A DNA stretch of 6,273 nucleotides from assembly GCA_902782985.1 (NCBI GenBank), contig CACZPC010000055.1, positions 1-6,273 of the forward strand. Direction: 5' to 3'. The notes beneath the pieces were generated by a model. That model did not search any database. It saw only the letters and a program-made list of their open reading frames with translations, and had not been told where the DNA came from. A program made the translations under genes and the position numbers. The stretch's first letter is position 1, and each line of letters begins with the position of its first letter. Shown one piece after another: positions 1 to 6,235 of this stretch. The stretch comes from Oscillospiraceae bacterium. Lineage in GTDB: Bacteria; Bacillota; Clostridia; Saccharofermentanales; Saccharofermentanaceae.

Positions 1-683
1 TTATCGAAAAGATTATAGCTGACCTTACCGATATCACCGCCGAGTTCCATAAGAGCTCCTGCAACCTCAAGTGTCTCGGGTCTTGTATTGGAATATGCAA
101 ATCTTCCCGTATCAGTAACGATACCGGCAGCCAGGCAGGCAGCCGCTCTCGGATCGAGAACATCTCTGATATCGCAGGCAAGCATCTCGGCAGTCTGATG
201 AGCAACATAATAGATCATCTCGCATGCGGAAGACGCCTGAGGCTCGATCCACTTTCTGTCATTTCGAAGTTCTGTAACCTCATGATGATCAACTGTGACG
301 GCATCAGGGAATCTGTTATAGATCTTTCCGCATTCACCCATTCGATCTCCCTCTGTACAGTCTACCGACATTACCTTGATGACGTTCTTACCATCAACCG
401 TTACGGGATCCTTATCGAAATCATCCGGATAGAATAAAAGATCTTCCACACCTAGAAAAGCCATGTTATCAGGAAGCTTCTCGGGCATAGCCACCTTAGC
501 GGGAACACCCATGAAACGAAGTATGGATGCAGCTGCGCAGGCCGAACCGACACAGTCACCGTCTACACTCTTATGAAGAAATACGAGTACGGCGCCGTCT
601 GCTTCTTTGACTTCTTCCGCCATCTCGAGCATAAGACTAGAGATACGCAGAGCTTCGTCAGCGTATAATTCCTTGATGGTCAT
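1..683 (-). CDS. nrnA: NrnA-type DHH phosphoesterase (nanoRNase / pAp phosphatase), C-terminus outside window
   Basis: I translated this frame by hand: it stays open for 227 codons from ATG at 683 to the window edge. It carries the DHH-family metal-binding motifs in order: HKSVDGD at residues 37-43 (H37, D41, D43), VDC at 107-109 (D108), VDHH at 131-134, and TDTGRF at 190-195 (D191). The ASSACEMIYY stretch (150-159) and SNTRPETL (198-205) also fit NrnA. Known members are Mn-dependent enzymes that degrade 2-5 nt RNAs and dephosphorylate 3'-phosphoadenosine 5'-phosphate; this role is by family. The family is usually about 310-330 residues, so roughly the last 90, with most of the substrate-binding DHHA1 domain, lie beyond the edge. 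The motif-I position usually held by proline is valine (V40). The start lies 2 nt after the rbfA stop, with an AGGAGG 7 nt upstream. It follows rbfA as in many Firmicutes. A general DHH phosphoesterase is the only realistic alternative. Confidence 0.93.
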   Translation of the reverse strand, partial: MTIKELYADEALRISSLMLEMAEEVKEADGAVLVFLHKSVDGDCVGSACAAASILRFMGVPAKVAMPEKLPDNMAFLGVEDLLFYPDDFDKDPVTVDGKNVIKVMSVDCTEGDRMGECGKIYNRFPDAVTVDHHEVTELRNDRKWIEPQASSACEMIYYVAHQTAEMLACDIRDVLDPRAAACLAAGIVTDTGRFAYSNTRPETLEVAGALMELGGDIGKVSYNLFD

Positions 684-685
684 AC

Positions 686-1075
686 TCACTCCTCCTCTTC
701 GATTCCGAGTTCCTTTCGCTTTTTCTCATCATCTGCAAGCGTCTTATCGATCAGAGCCTCCATCCTTGCGGCATCTTCAAGAGTCGTATCAAGTCTGAAG
801 TGAAGCTCGGGAGCCACTCTCAGATTGATATGTTTACACATCTCGAATCTGATAAAGCCCTTAGCGTGCTCTATCGCATCCATACAATCCTTCTTCGCCT
901 TATCATCACCGAAGACGGATACATCTATAGTAGCGTGCGTCAGGTCGGAAGACATCTTGACTCCCGTTATCGATGTGAGCAGAGGGATCCTCGGATCCTT
1001 TACCTTATTGGTAATAATATCCGATATGACCTTCTGCATCTCATCGCCGACGATCGCAGCTCTGTTTCTGCGCAT
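686..1075 (-). CDS. rbfA: 30S ribosome-binding factor A (RbfA)
   Basis: A 129-residue protein, a normal length for RbfA. RbfA is a cytoplasmic KH-fold protein that binds the immature 30S subunit near the 5' end of 16S rRNA and helps late maturation. The N-terminus MRRNRAAIVGDEMQKVIS is the usual basic first helix, KDPRI is at 27-31, and the C-terminal block VAPELHFRLDTTLEDAARM (about 87-105) is the family signature. The protein ends in a Lys/Glu tail with four terminal glutamates. I chose ATG 1075 because AAAAGGAG lies 6 nt upstream and the family N-terminus begins here. The frame extends to a TTG at 1120, but that would add 15 unconserved residues and has no supporting Shine-Dalgarno. The gene lies 51 nt after infB and 2 nt before nrnA. 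Confidence 0.96.
   Translation of the reverse strand: MRRNRAAIVGDEMQKVISDIITNKVKDPRIPLLTSITGVKMSSDLTHATIDVSVFGDDKAKKDCMDAIEHAKGFIRFEMCKHINLRVAPELHFRLDTTLEDAARMEALIDKTLADDEKKRKELGIEEEE
691..696 (-). promoter_or_regulatory. nrnA ribosome binding site inside the rbfA 3' end
   Basis: AGGAGG reads on the minus strand 7 nt before the nrnA ATG (683). It lies entirely within the codons for the last glutamates of RbfA (GAAGAGGAGGAG, then TGA). The same bases therefore encode the acidic tail of RbfA and recruit ribosomes for nrnA. This supports the start at 683 and translational coupling of the two genes. Confidence 0.85.
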
Positions 1076-1081
1076 ATTGAT

Positions 1082-1089
1082 CTCCTTTT
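1082..1089 (-). promoter_or_regulatory. rbfA ribosome binding site
   Basis: AAAAGGAG on the minus strand, 6 nt before ATG 1075. It decides the rbfA start in favour of 1075 over the upstream in-frame TTG at 1120. It begins only 3 nt after the intergenic hairpin at 1093-1111, so the hairpin may affect access to it. Confidence 0.85.
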
Positions 1090-1092
1090 GGC

Positions 1093-1111
1093 CGGATACC
1101 CGAAGGTACCG
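1093..1111 (-). promoter_or_regulatory. UUCG-capped hairpin in the infB-rbfA spacer
   Basis: In the minus-strand RNA, CGGTACC (1111-1105) pairs with GGTATCCG (1100-1093) around a TTCG loop (1104-1101). This gives seven base pairs with one bulged T at 1096 and a C(UUCG)G cap, an especially stable tetraloop type. No U-tract follows (next bases GCCAAAAGGAG), so it is not an intrinsic terminator. It lies in the only sizeable gap between infB and nrnA. An RNA-processing or mRNA-stability element, or a modulator of rbfA translation, is plausible but inferred. Confidence 0.6.
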
Positions 1112-1126
1112 AGCAGGCAAGGGGCA

Positions 1127-3838
1127 TCAGTCGCGTGCCACCTCGCGCTCCTCGAACGCTTCGATAGTATCGCCTATCTTAATATCATTGTAGTTAGCGA
1201 TAGAAAGACCACACTCATAACCGTGGTTAACTTCCTTTACCGCATCCTTCATTCTCTGAAGGGAACCGAGCTGACCCGTATAGATAACGATATCGTCACG
1301 AAGTACTCTTACGCCGCAGTTTCTTGTGATCTTACCGTCGGTAACATAAGCACCGCCGATAGTACCGACACCGCTGACCTTGAAGATCTCTCTGATCTCG
1401 ACATGACCGAGTACGACTTCCTCATATGTAGGTGCGAGCATTCCCTTCATGGCTGACTCGATATCCTCGATAGCATTATAGATAACGCTGTAAAGTCTGA
1501 TATCGACGCCTGCTTCCTTAGCCTTTTCAGTGATGACCGCATTAGGTCTTACATTGAAGCCGATGATGATGGCATTAGATACATCTGCAAGCATTACGTC
1601 GGATTCGTTGATAGCACCGACTGCACCATGGATGACCTTAACGTGTACTTCATCGTTGGAAAGCTTTTCGACAGACTGAGTAACAGCCTCGACAGAACCC
1701 TGAACATCGGCCTTGATGATAAGGTTAAGATCCTTAACATCACCCTCTGCCATTGCAGCTGCAAGGTTCTCAAGACTCATCTTGGAGCTCTTTCTCATGT
1801 GCTCCTCACGCTGCTTGATCCTTCTCTTTTCGACGAGCTGGCGCGCCATCTTGTCATCTGTTACGGCATAAAGCATCTCACCTGCCTCGGGTACTTCGGG
1901 AAGACCGAGGATCTCAACAGGAGTAGAAGGTCCTGCCTTCTTGATGTCCTTACCCTTATCGTCATACATAGCTCTGACATTACCGATCATGGCACCGCAG
2001 ACTACGCTGTCGCCCTGCTTAAGAGTACCTCTCTGAACAAGTACAGTAGCAACGGGACCTCTGTTCTTATCGAGCTTAGCCTCGATAACTGCACCCTTAG
2101 CCTGTCTTGTGGGATCGGCCTTGAGCTCAAGGACATCCGCTACAAGGAGAACATTCTCAAGGAGGTCGTCGATACCTTCACCCTTCTTGGCGGAAACGGG
2201 TACCATGATAGTGGAACCGCCCCACTCCTCGGGGATAAGCTCATAATTTGCAAGCTCCTGCTTTACCTTATCGGGGTTAGCGCCGGGCTTATCGATCTTA
2301 TTGATCGCAACAACGATCTCGGTATTAGCAGCCTTAGCGTGGTTTATTGACTCGATAGTCTGAGGCATTACACCGTCATCGGCAGCTACTACGAGGATAG
2401 CGATATCAGTGAAGTTGGCACCTCTTGCACGCATCGTCGTGAAAGCCTCGTGACCGGGGGTATCAAGGAATGTGATCTGACGTCCCTTTACTCTTACCGT
2501 ATAAGCACCGATATGCTGTGTGATACCGCCTGCCTCTCCGGATACTACGGAAGCAGATCTGATCCTGTCGAGGAGCGATGTCTTACCATGGTCAACGTGA
2601 CCCATAACAACAACAACGGGAGGTCTGGGCTCGAGATTCTCGGAAGGTGCATCGTCAGCCTCGTCATCAAAGAGGATATCCTCTTCGGTCACTTCCTCAA
2701 GAAGTGTGGCATTGATACCGAATGCATCTGCCAGAAGACATGCTGTATCGAAATCAAGTTCCTGATTGATCGTAGCAAGTACGCCGAGCTTCATGAGCTC
2801 CTTGATAACATCGGAACTCTTCTTACCGATACCCTCGGCAAAATCCTTAACGGTGATGAAAGGAGGGATCTGAATATCGGTAATAACCTGCTCTACAACA
2901 GGCTGAGCGATGTAAGTACTCTTCTTCTTTTTCTTTCTGCCGTATGAATAATCATCATACTCACCGTCTTCGCTGATACGACCGGTAAACTTACCGCCGT
3001 TATTGTTCTTCATGCGGCGATCATTGGAATTCTGATTTCTGCCGTTCTCTCTTCTCTGCTGATCATTGTCATTGTGCTTCTTCTCGATCGCACTCTTCTC
3101 GGCAAAGTTGGCACGACTTTTCTTGATCTCCTCCATGGGGCCTTCAGACTTGGGCTTGGAAGGCTTTCTGGGTGCGGGACGATTAGGTGTATCTTCATCC
3201 TTATCCTTGGCAAATCCGCCGCCCTGGCCGCCGCGGTTTCCGCCGCCCTGGTAGCCGCCTCTGTTGCCGCCACCCTGATAGCCGCCGCGATTTCCGCCGC
3301 CCTGGTAACCGCCTCTGTTATCTCTGTTACCGTATCTTCCTCCTCTGTTATCGGAATTGATAACGGTAGAGCTCCTTACTGTCTCAGGCATTGCAACTAC
3401 TGCAGAAGAGATCTTTCTTCTGTCTACAACAGGCTTTTCCTCTGCCTTGGGAGCTTCCTTCTTTACTTCTTCCTTCGGAGCCTGCTTAGGCTGCTCGGGC
3501 TTCTTCTCGACAGCGGGAGCTTTTGCCTCTGCCGCCTTGGCGGGCTTCTCCTTGGCTTCGGTCTTCTTGGTCTCGACAGGAGCCTCGACCGGCTTTGCTT
3601 CCGCCTTCTTCTCTACCTCCTTCTTGGGGGGCTTATTCTCTTCGGCGACAGGTGCCTTGGCGGGCTTTTCAGCCTTGGTCTCCTGTGCCTTTACCTTAGA
3701 AGCCTCATTGACCTCGGGGGCGGCTTCGGAAGCAGGCTCAGCCTTCTTCTTATGAACTCTTCTTACCTTGAGCTCCTTATTACCGGACACACCGCCAAGT
3801 ATTATCTGAGGTTTGTTCTTCTCTTGGTTGTCACTCAT
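1127..3838 (-). CDS. infB: Translation initiation factor IF-2 with long Ala/Lys/Glu/Pro and RGG-rich N-terminus
   Basis: A 903-residue IF2, the GTPase that brings initiator fMet-tRNA to the 30S subunit and promotes 50S joining. Residues about 33-138 are a low-complexity Ala/Lys/Glu/Pro region. Residues 163-208 are Gly/Arg-rich with NRGGYQGGG repeats. A KKKKK run is at 302-306, and the IF2_N helical domain at about 323-378. The G domain has GHVDHGKT (413-420), GGITQH (437-442), DTPGHEAF (459-466), NKID (513-516) and SAKKGEG (549-555). Domains II to IV follow; DVQGSVEA (711-718) and [18 protein letters not shown] (820-837) are typical. All catalytic motifs are intact, including His462 of DTPGH. 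The start is ATG 3838, 8 nt from AAAGGAG and overlapping the ylxQ stop by 4 nt. The in-frame ATG at 3844 is only 2 nt from that site and was rejected. Confidence 0.98.
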   Translation of the reverse strand: MSDNQEKNKPQIILGGVSGNKELKVRRVHKKKAEPASEAAPEVNEASKVKAQETKAEKPAKAPVAEENKPPKKEVEKKAEAKPVEAPVETKKTEAKEKPAKAAEAKAPAVEKKPEQPKQAPKEEVKKEAPKAEEKPVVDRRKISSAVVAMPETVRSSTVINSDNRGGRYGNRDNRGGYQGGGNRGGYQGGGNRGGYQGGGNRGGQGGGFAKDKDEDTPNRPAPRKPSKPKSEGPMEEIKKSRANFAEKSAIEKKHNDNDQQRRENGRNQNSNDRRMKNNNGGKFTGRISEDGEYDDYSYGRKKKKKSTYIAQPVVEQVITDIQIPPFITVKDFAEGIGKKSSDVIKELMKLGVLATINQELDFDTACLLADAFGINATLLEEVTEEDILFDDEADDAPSENLEPRPPVVVVMGHVDHGKTSLLDRIRSASVVSGEAGGITQHIGAYTVRVKGRQITFLDTPGHEAFTTMRARGANFTDIAILVVAADDGVMPQTIESINHAKAANTEIVVAINKIDKPGANPDKVKQELANYELIPEEWGGSTIMVPVSAKKGEGIDDLLENVLLVADVLELKADPTRQAKGAVIEAKLDKNRGPVATVLVQRGTLKQGDSVVCGAMIGNVRAMYDDKGKDIKKAGPSTPVEILGLPEVPEAGEMLYAVTDDKMARQLVEKRRIKQREEHMRKSSKMSLENLAAAMAEGDVKDLNLIIKADVQGSVEAVTQSVEKLSNDEVHVKVIHGAVGAINESDVMLADVSNAIIIGFNVRPNAVITEKAKEAGVDIRLYSVIYNAIEDIESAMKGMLAPTYEEVVLGHVEIREIFKVSGVGTIGGAYVTDGKITRNCGVRVLRDDIVIYTGQLGSLQRMKDAVKEVNHGYECGLSIANYNDIKIGDTIEAFEEREVARD
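3215..3319 (-). repeat. 27-bp tandem coding repeats (NRGGYQGGG) in infB
   Basis: Three consecutive 9-residue units NRGGYQGGG and a fourth of 8 residues lacking Tyr (NRGGQGGG) occupy IF2 residues 174-208. Each full unit is 27 bp. The copies differ at synonymous positions, for example in the Gly, Arg and Asn codons. Part of the array was therefore duplicated some time ago or is maintained at the protein level. RGG/YGG tracts are known RNA-binding, flexible segments. Copy number could vary between strains. Confidence 0.85.
3425..3742 (-). repeat. Low-complexity Ala/Lys/Glu/Pro coding region of infB
   Basis: IF2 residues about 33-138 consist almost only of Ala, Lys, Glu, Pro and Val, with short recurring blocks such as EKPAKA and [12 protein letters not shown]2 N-termini are known to be variable, highly charged and flexible; this segment is such a linker and shows no recognisable folded domain. 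The skewed composition creates long open frames on the opposite strand here, which I regard as non-coding. Confidence 0.75.
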
Positions 3839-4176
3839 TCGCATATCTCCTTTGTATCATCAAATTCTTCGATCATCAGGGCCAGCTTACCCGCAAATCC
3901 CTTATCCGTTATTGCAAGTACCGCCCTGTCAGGCCTGCCGATGGCATCTCCGAGATCACCGGCTCTCGAAAAGCCGTACGCTTCCACTGATGCATCACAC
4001 TCTGCGATCTTATCCATCAGCTTATTTAACGTATTTGCCGATATATCCCGTGAGATTATCAGCAATTCGGCATTCCCGCTCCTTACGGCAGATACGACGG
4101 CATCGAATCCCGATACGACCTTACCTGCCCTCATTGCAAGTCCGATAAACCGCAAGATCTTCTCTTCTTCAGTCAT
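3835..4176 (-). CDS. ylxQ: L7Ae/L30e-fold RNA-binding protein YlxQ
   Basis: A 113-residue protein of the ribosomal L7Ae/L30e/S12e family, as always found between ylxR and infB in many Firmicutes. These small cytoplasmic proteins bind kink-turn RNA; the physiological target of YlxQ is not settled. Visible family features are [12 protein letters not shown] (12-23), the LLIISRD strand (38-44), and [20 protein letters not shown] (76-95), matching the usual GxxxGxxxxxxxAixdxgFA ending. I chose ATG 4176 with AAGAAGG 5 nt upstream, because the family begins just before the KILRFIGLA helix. A GTG at 4197 would add 7 residues that lie over the ylxR tail. The gene overlaps ylxR by 8 nt and infB by 4 nt, so the three are probably translationally coupled. 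Confidence 0.93.
   Translation of the reverse strand: MTEEEKILRFIGLAMRAGKVVSGFDAVVSAVRSGNAELLIISRDISANTLNKLMDKIAECDASVEAYGFSRAGDLGDAIGRPDRAVLAITDKGFAGKLALMIEEFDDTKEICE
3847..3853 (-). promoter_or_regulatory. infB ribosome binding site
   Basis: AAAGGAG lies inside the 3' end of ylxQ, 8 nt before ATG 3838 but only 2 nt before ATG 3844. The spacing selects 3838, which also gives the ATGA overlap with the ylxQ stop that is typical of coupled genes. Confidence 0.85.
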
Positions 4177-4462
4177 TCGAACCTTCTTCGGCTGCACAGA
4201 GCTTTAATATCTCCTGTGCGACCTCCTGCAGCTTCTGATCATCCACATCGTGCTTTAAGCCCTTAGCGAGCCTGTGAGCCTTGAGTTCGGCAACGATACA
4301 CTTCTCTTTTCTGCAAAGGTAGGCACCTCTGCCGGAAGCCTTGCCCGTCGGATCATACTTAAGATCCCCGTCGGGACCGATGACCACTCTCAAGAGATCT
4401 TTCTTGTCATGCCTTTCGCGACATGACACGCACATTCTCTGTGGCTTCTTTCTTGCTATCAC
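4169..4462 (-). CDS. ylxR: YlxR/RnpM family RNA-binding protein (DUF448), GTG start
   Basis: A 97-residue protein of the YlxR (DUF448) family. The signature GRGAYLC is at residues 44-50, preceded by YDPTGKASGRG, with the N-terminal block QRMCVSCRE (8-16). The B. subtilis member, renamed RnpM, has been reported to bind and modulate RNase P RNA; that role here is by homology only. Four cysteines (C11, C14, C50, C55) form a CxxC plus CxxxxC pattern compatible with a metal site. The start is GTG 4462: an in-frame TGA lies just 6 nt upstream of it, and the next ATG (residue 10) would remove the conserved KKPQR segment. A GGTGA 6 nt upstream can pair with the UCACC part of the 16S rRNA tail. The GTGA overlaps the nusA stop by 4 nt. 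Confidence 0.94.
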   Translation of the reverse strand: MIARKKPQRMCVSCRERHDKKDLLRVVIGPDGDLKYDPTGKASGRGAYLCRKEKCIVAELKAHRLAKGLKHDVDDQKLQEVAQEILKLCAAEEGSND

Positions 4463-5613
4463 TGATCGTCACCGTCGCTCTCGACTACCTGGAAAGCATC
4501 TCCCATGAGCTGAGTAGCCTCGACGATCTCATCGGACTCTCTCTTGATGTCGATCTTAAATCCTGTAAGTCTGGCGGCAAGACGAACATTCTGTCCGCTT
4601 CTTCCGATGGCAAGAGTGAACTGGGAATCAGGTACGATGACCTTAGCCTTTCTCTCCTGGCTGCCATCCTCATTTGTGGTGATCTCCGTATCAACTCGAA
4701 GAACCTTGGCAGGCTGAAGAGCCTCACTGATAAAGAGGGCGGGATCTGCATTCCAGTCGATGATGTCGATCTTCTCGCCGCCGAGCTCATTCATGATCTC
4801 CTGAACTCTCTGACCTCTCTGTCCTACGCAAGCACCCTTGGCATCGATATTCTCATCTCTGGAATATACTGCTACCTTAGCTCTGGAACCGGGCTCTCTT
4901 GATACTGCCTGGATGATGACCTCGCCGGACTTGATCTCGGGGATCTCAAGCTCGAAAAGCTTCTTAACGAGCTCATTGGATGTTCTGGATATTGTAATAG
5001 AAGGTCTTCCGTTGTGCTCCTCAACGCAGAGAACAAGGAACTTCATTACTCTGTTTGTCTCATAGATCTCGTTCCTGATCTGTCCCTCTCTGGGAAGAAC
5101 AGCCTCGGCACGGTCTATATCTACGTATACGTTTCTTGCATCCTTTCTGAGGATGATACCGGAAGCAAGCTCTCCGATCCTGCCGGAGAATTCTTCGTTG
5201 ATGCGTCTGTACTCGGCATCTCTAACCTTCTGTGAGATAGCACTCTTAGCTGCAGTAGCGGCAAGACGTCCGAGCTTTTCTACCTCGATACCTACCTCGA
5301 TCTCATCACCGAGCTCAAGTTCGGGATCCATGGCCTTGGCATCCTGTAAGGAGATCTGATTGGCCTCATCTTCAACCTCTTCAACAACCTCAACAAGCTT
5401 ATATACGAAGATCTCGCCTGTCTCTCTGTTGATCTCGGCCTCAACATGCTCGATGGATGCGGAACCGGAGAACTCACGTCTGAATGCGGTAACTATACCT
5501 TCTTCAACGGCTGTTACAAGCTCTTCCTCTTCGATACCTCTCTCCTTGGCGAGCATCTTGATCGCGTCAAGTACGTTATCTCTGGGTTCTTCCTGTTGAA
5601 TCTTCTTTGCCAT
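4459..5613 (-). CDS. nusA: Transcription termination/antitermination factor NusA
   Basis: A 384-residue NusA, similar to the 371-residue B. subtilis protein. NusA binds RNA polymerase near the RNA exit channel and the emerging RNA, and stimulates pausing and intrinsic termination. Domains seen are the N-terminal polymerase-binding domain (about 1-125) ending in [13 protein letters not shown] (114-126), and an S1 domain (about 135-205). KH1 contains EIPEIKSG (223-230), [11 protein letters not shown] (239-249) and [11 protein letters not shown] (260-270), with GEKIDIIDW at 279-287. KH2 contains [18 protein letters not shown] (334-351). Both GxxG loops are intact. After KH2 there is only a short acidic tail ending ESDGDDQ, with no E. 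coli-type acidic repeats, as usual outside Proteobacteria. ATG 5613 has AGGAGG 11 nt upstream. The gene lies 27 nt after rimP and overlaps ylxR by 4 nt. Confidence 0.98.
   Translation of the reverse strand: MAKKIQQEEPRDNVLDAIKMLAKERGIEEEELVTAVEEGIVTAFRREFSGSASIEHVEAEINRETGEIFVYKLVEVVEEVEDEANQISLQDAKAMDPELELGDEIEVGIEVEKLGRLAATAAKSAISQKVRDAEYRRINEEFSGRIGELASGIILRKDARNVYVDIDRAEAVLPREGQIRNEIYETNRVMKFLVLCVEEHNGRPSITISRTSNELVKKLFELEIPEIKSGEVIIQAVSREPGSRAKVAVYSRDENIDAKGACVGQRGQRVQEIMNELGGEKIDIIDWNADPALFISEALQPAKVLRVDTEITTNEDGSQERKAKVIVPDSQFTLAIGRSGQNVRLAARLTGFKIDIKRESDEIVEATQLMGDAFQVVESDGDDQ
4469..4473 (-). promoter_or_regulatory. Atypical ribosome binding site of ylxR (GGTGA)
   Basis: No GGAGG precedes the ylxR GTG start, but GGTGA lies 6 nt upstream within the nusA 3' end. 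It would pair with the UCACC portion of anti-Shine-Dalgarno RNA, which puts the ribosome at normal spacing. With a GTG start and a 4-nt overlap, ylxR translation probably depends mostly on ribosomes finishing nusA. Confidence 0.5.
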
Positions 5614-5624
5614 TTTTATATTGA

Positions 5625-5630
5625 CCTCCT
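5625..5630 (-). promoter_or_regulatory. nusA ribosome binding site, long spacing
   Basis: AGGAGG within CAGGAGGT, 11 nt before ATG 5613, in the 27-nt rimP-nusA spacer. The match is full, but the spacing is 2-4 nt longer than at most genes here and is filled by an A/T-rich TCAATATAAAA. There is no better start codon: the NusA frame begins cleanly at MAKKIQQ. Confidence 0.85.
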
Positions 5631-5640
5631 GAAATTATTA

Positions 5641-6105
5641 TCAAAATTCTATATGTCTGACGGCTTTGGAAATCTCCTTATAGCCGAAAGTCAGCTCTTT
5701 GTCGTCTGCGGTCCTGATCGTAACGGACTGATCGTCACATGATACGATGATACCCGTGTGGTTCTTGCTTCCTTCCCTCTCAGCAAAGAGAGCAACATCA
5801 AGTGCCTCGCCCTCATACCTTCTGTAATCGGCTTCCGTCGTAAGCGGTCTTGTAAGCCCCGGGGAAGAAACTTCAAAATAATCGGCGTCGTGCACCAGCT
5901 TCTCATCCAGGATAGGATCTATCTCCCTGCTGAATGTCTCACAGTCATCGATCCCGAGTCCGCCCTTCTTGTCGATAAAAAGGCGAAGAAATGTACTCTG
6001 ACCTTCCTTCTTGTACTCGGCATCAACAAGCTCGAGTCCCATCCTCTCTGCTACCGGCTGAGCGATCTCGAAAGCCTGCTGAGCGATCTTGCTCCGTCCT
6101 GCCAT
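5641..6105 (-). CDS. rimP: Ribosome maturation factor RimP
   Basis: A 154-residue protein, typical of RimP, which binds free 30S subunits and aids early assembly of the head region. The N-terminal alpha/beta domain includes PVAERMGLELVDAEYKKEG (17-35), LRLFIDKKGGLGIDDC (40-55) and FSREIDPILD (58-67). The hallmark DYFEVSSPGLTRPL (75-88) follows. The C-terminal SH3-like domain covers about 90-154 and ends EISKAVRHIEF. I chose ATG 6105: GAGGAG lies 9 nt upstream and MAGRSK fits the family. The frame runs up to a TTG at 6150, but that codon lies in the terminator hairpin and would add unconserved hydrophobic residues. It is the first gene of the operon, as in B. subtilis (ylxS). Confidence 0.97.
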   Translation of the reverse strand: MAGRSKIAQQAFEIAQPVAERMGLELVDAEYKKEGQSTFLRLFIDKKGGLGIDDCETFSREIDPILDEKLVHDADYFEVSSPGLTRPLTTEADYRRYEGEALDVALFAEREGSKNHTGIIVSCDDQSVTIRTADDKELTFGYKEISKAVRHIEF

Positions 6106-6114
6106 CAGTGATAT

Positions 6115-6120
6115 CTCCTC
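6115..6120 (-). promoter_or_regulatory. rimP ribosome binding site
   Basis: GAGGAG, in a longer purine run GGAGAGAGGAGA (6125-6114), 9 nt before ATG 6105. It begins about 10 nt after the terminator U-tract ends, so a read-through transcript presents an unobstructed site. Confidence 0.8.
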
Positions 6121-6134
6121 TCTCCAAATAAAAC

Positions 6135-6159
6135 AAAAAACGAGCTTCAAGAAGCCCGT
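6135..6159 (-). terminator. Intrinsic terminator in the rimP-nusA operon leader (candidate attenuator)
   Basis: In the minus-strand RNA, ACGGGCTTC (6159-6151) pairs with GAAGCTCGT (6148-6140), allowing one G-U wobble, around a small CTTG-type loop. Six T residues follow (6140-6135), then GTTTTATTT. This has the form of a rho-independent terminator pointing toward rimP. It lies 30 nt upstream of the rimP start and downstream of the best promoter candidate, so most operon transcripts would have to read through it. A leader terminator that responds to NusA, giving autoregulation, has been described for the B. subtilis nusA operon. I saw no obvious alternative antiterminator pairing. It could also end transcripts from a gene beyond the right edge. 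Confidence 0.75.
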
Positions 6160-6176
6160 TTACTTACCAAAGTAAA
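6159..6176 (-). promoter_or_regulatory. Perfect palindrome TTTACTT-N4-AAGTAAA (operator or leader hairpin)
   Basis: Seven-base arms TTTACTT and AAGTAAA flank TGGT. The site directly abuts the terminator stem (shared base 6159). It lies about 20 bases downstream of the candidate -10 box, near +10 to +27 of the predicted transcript. As DNA it has the size and symmetry of an operator for a dimeric helix-turn-helix regulator. As RNA it would be a weak, A-U-rich hairpin. I cannot name the regulator. Confidence 0.5.
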
Positions 6177-6191
6177 TCTCAGAACATATTT

Positions 6192-6221
6192 AGTTTACCA
6201 TATTAGTACTTATAACCGCAA
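6192..6221 (-). promoter_or_regulatory. Candidate sigma-A promoter for the operon
   Basis: Minus strand: TTGCGG (6221-6216) as -35, an 18-nt spacer, and TAAACT (6197-6192) as -10, preceded by TGG, which gives an extended -10 TGn motif. Each hexamer matches the sigma-70/sigma-A consensus at four positions. Transcription would start near 6185, giving a leader of about 80 nt that contains the palindrome and the terminator. The region is A/T-rich, so other -10 boxes are possible. Confidence 0.45.
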
Positions 6222-6235
6222 ACCTTTTTCGATTC

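Noticed and set aside
1076..1120. Extended RbfA N-terminus from TTG 1120
   Set aside because: The extension would translate the UUCG hairpin and the AAAAGGAG site; the family N-terminus starts at ATG 1075.
800..2947. Several plus-strand open frames of 165-240 codons opposite infB and rbfA
   Set aside because: They are out-of-frame shadows of strongly conserved minus-strand genes; none shows a family motif or a plausible start signal.
2900..3430. Internal IF2 start giving a shorter isoform, as in E. coli infB
   Set aside because: I checked the ATG codons at IF2 residues 150, 235 and 276; none has a convincing Shine-Dalgarno at the right distance.
3839..3844. infB start at ATG 3844
   Set aside because: It is only 2 nt from AAAGGAG, too close for initiation; ATG 3838 has 8-nt spacing and overlaps the ylxQ stop in the usual ATGA manner.
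3074..4207. Plus-strand open frame of 377 codons opposite the infB 5' region and ylxQ
   Set aside because: It lies antisense to well-identified genes. Its Leu/Ser/Gly-rich product simply mirrors the Ala/Lys/Glu and Gly codons of IF2, and I saw no ribosome binding site or known domain.
6106..6150. Extended RimP N-terminus from TTG 6150
   Set aside because: The codon lies inside the terminator hairpin, the added residues are unconserved, and ATG 6105 has a good ribosome binding site.
6130..6176. Terminator acting in the plus-strand direction
   Set aside because: On the plus strand the stem is followed by TTACTTACC rather than a T-run; the A-run precedes it. The signal is directional toward rimP.
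6198..6214. FapR-like operator suggested by AGTACTAAT near the promoter
   Set aside because: Only one half-site resembles the known FapR consensus; the second arm is missing.
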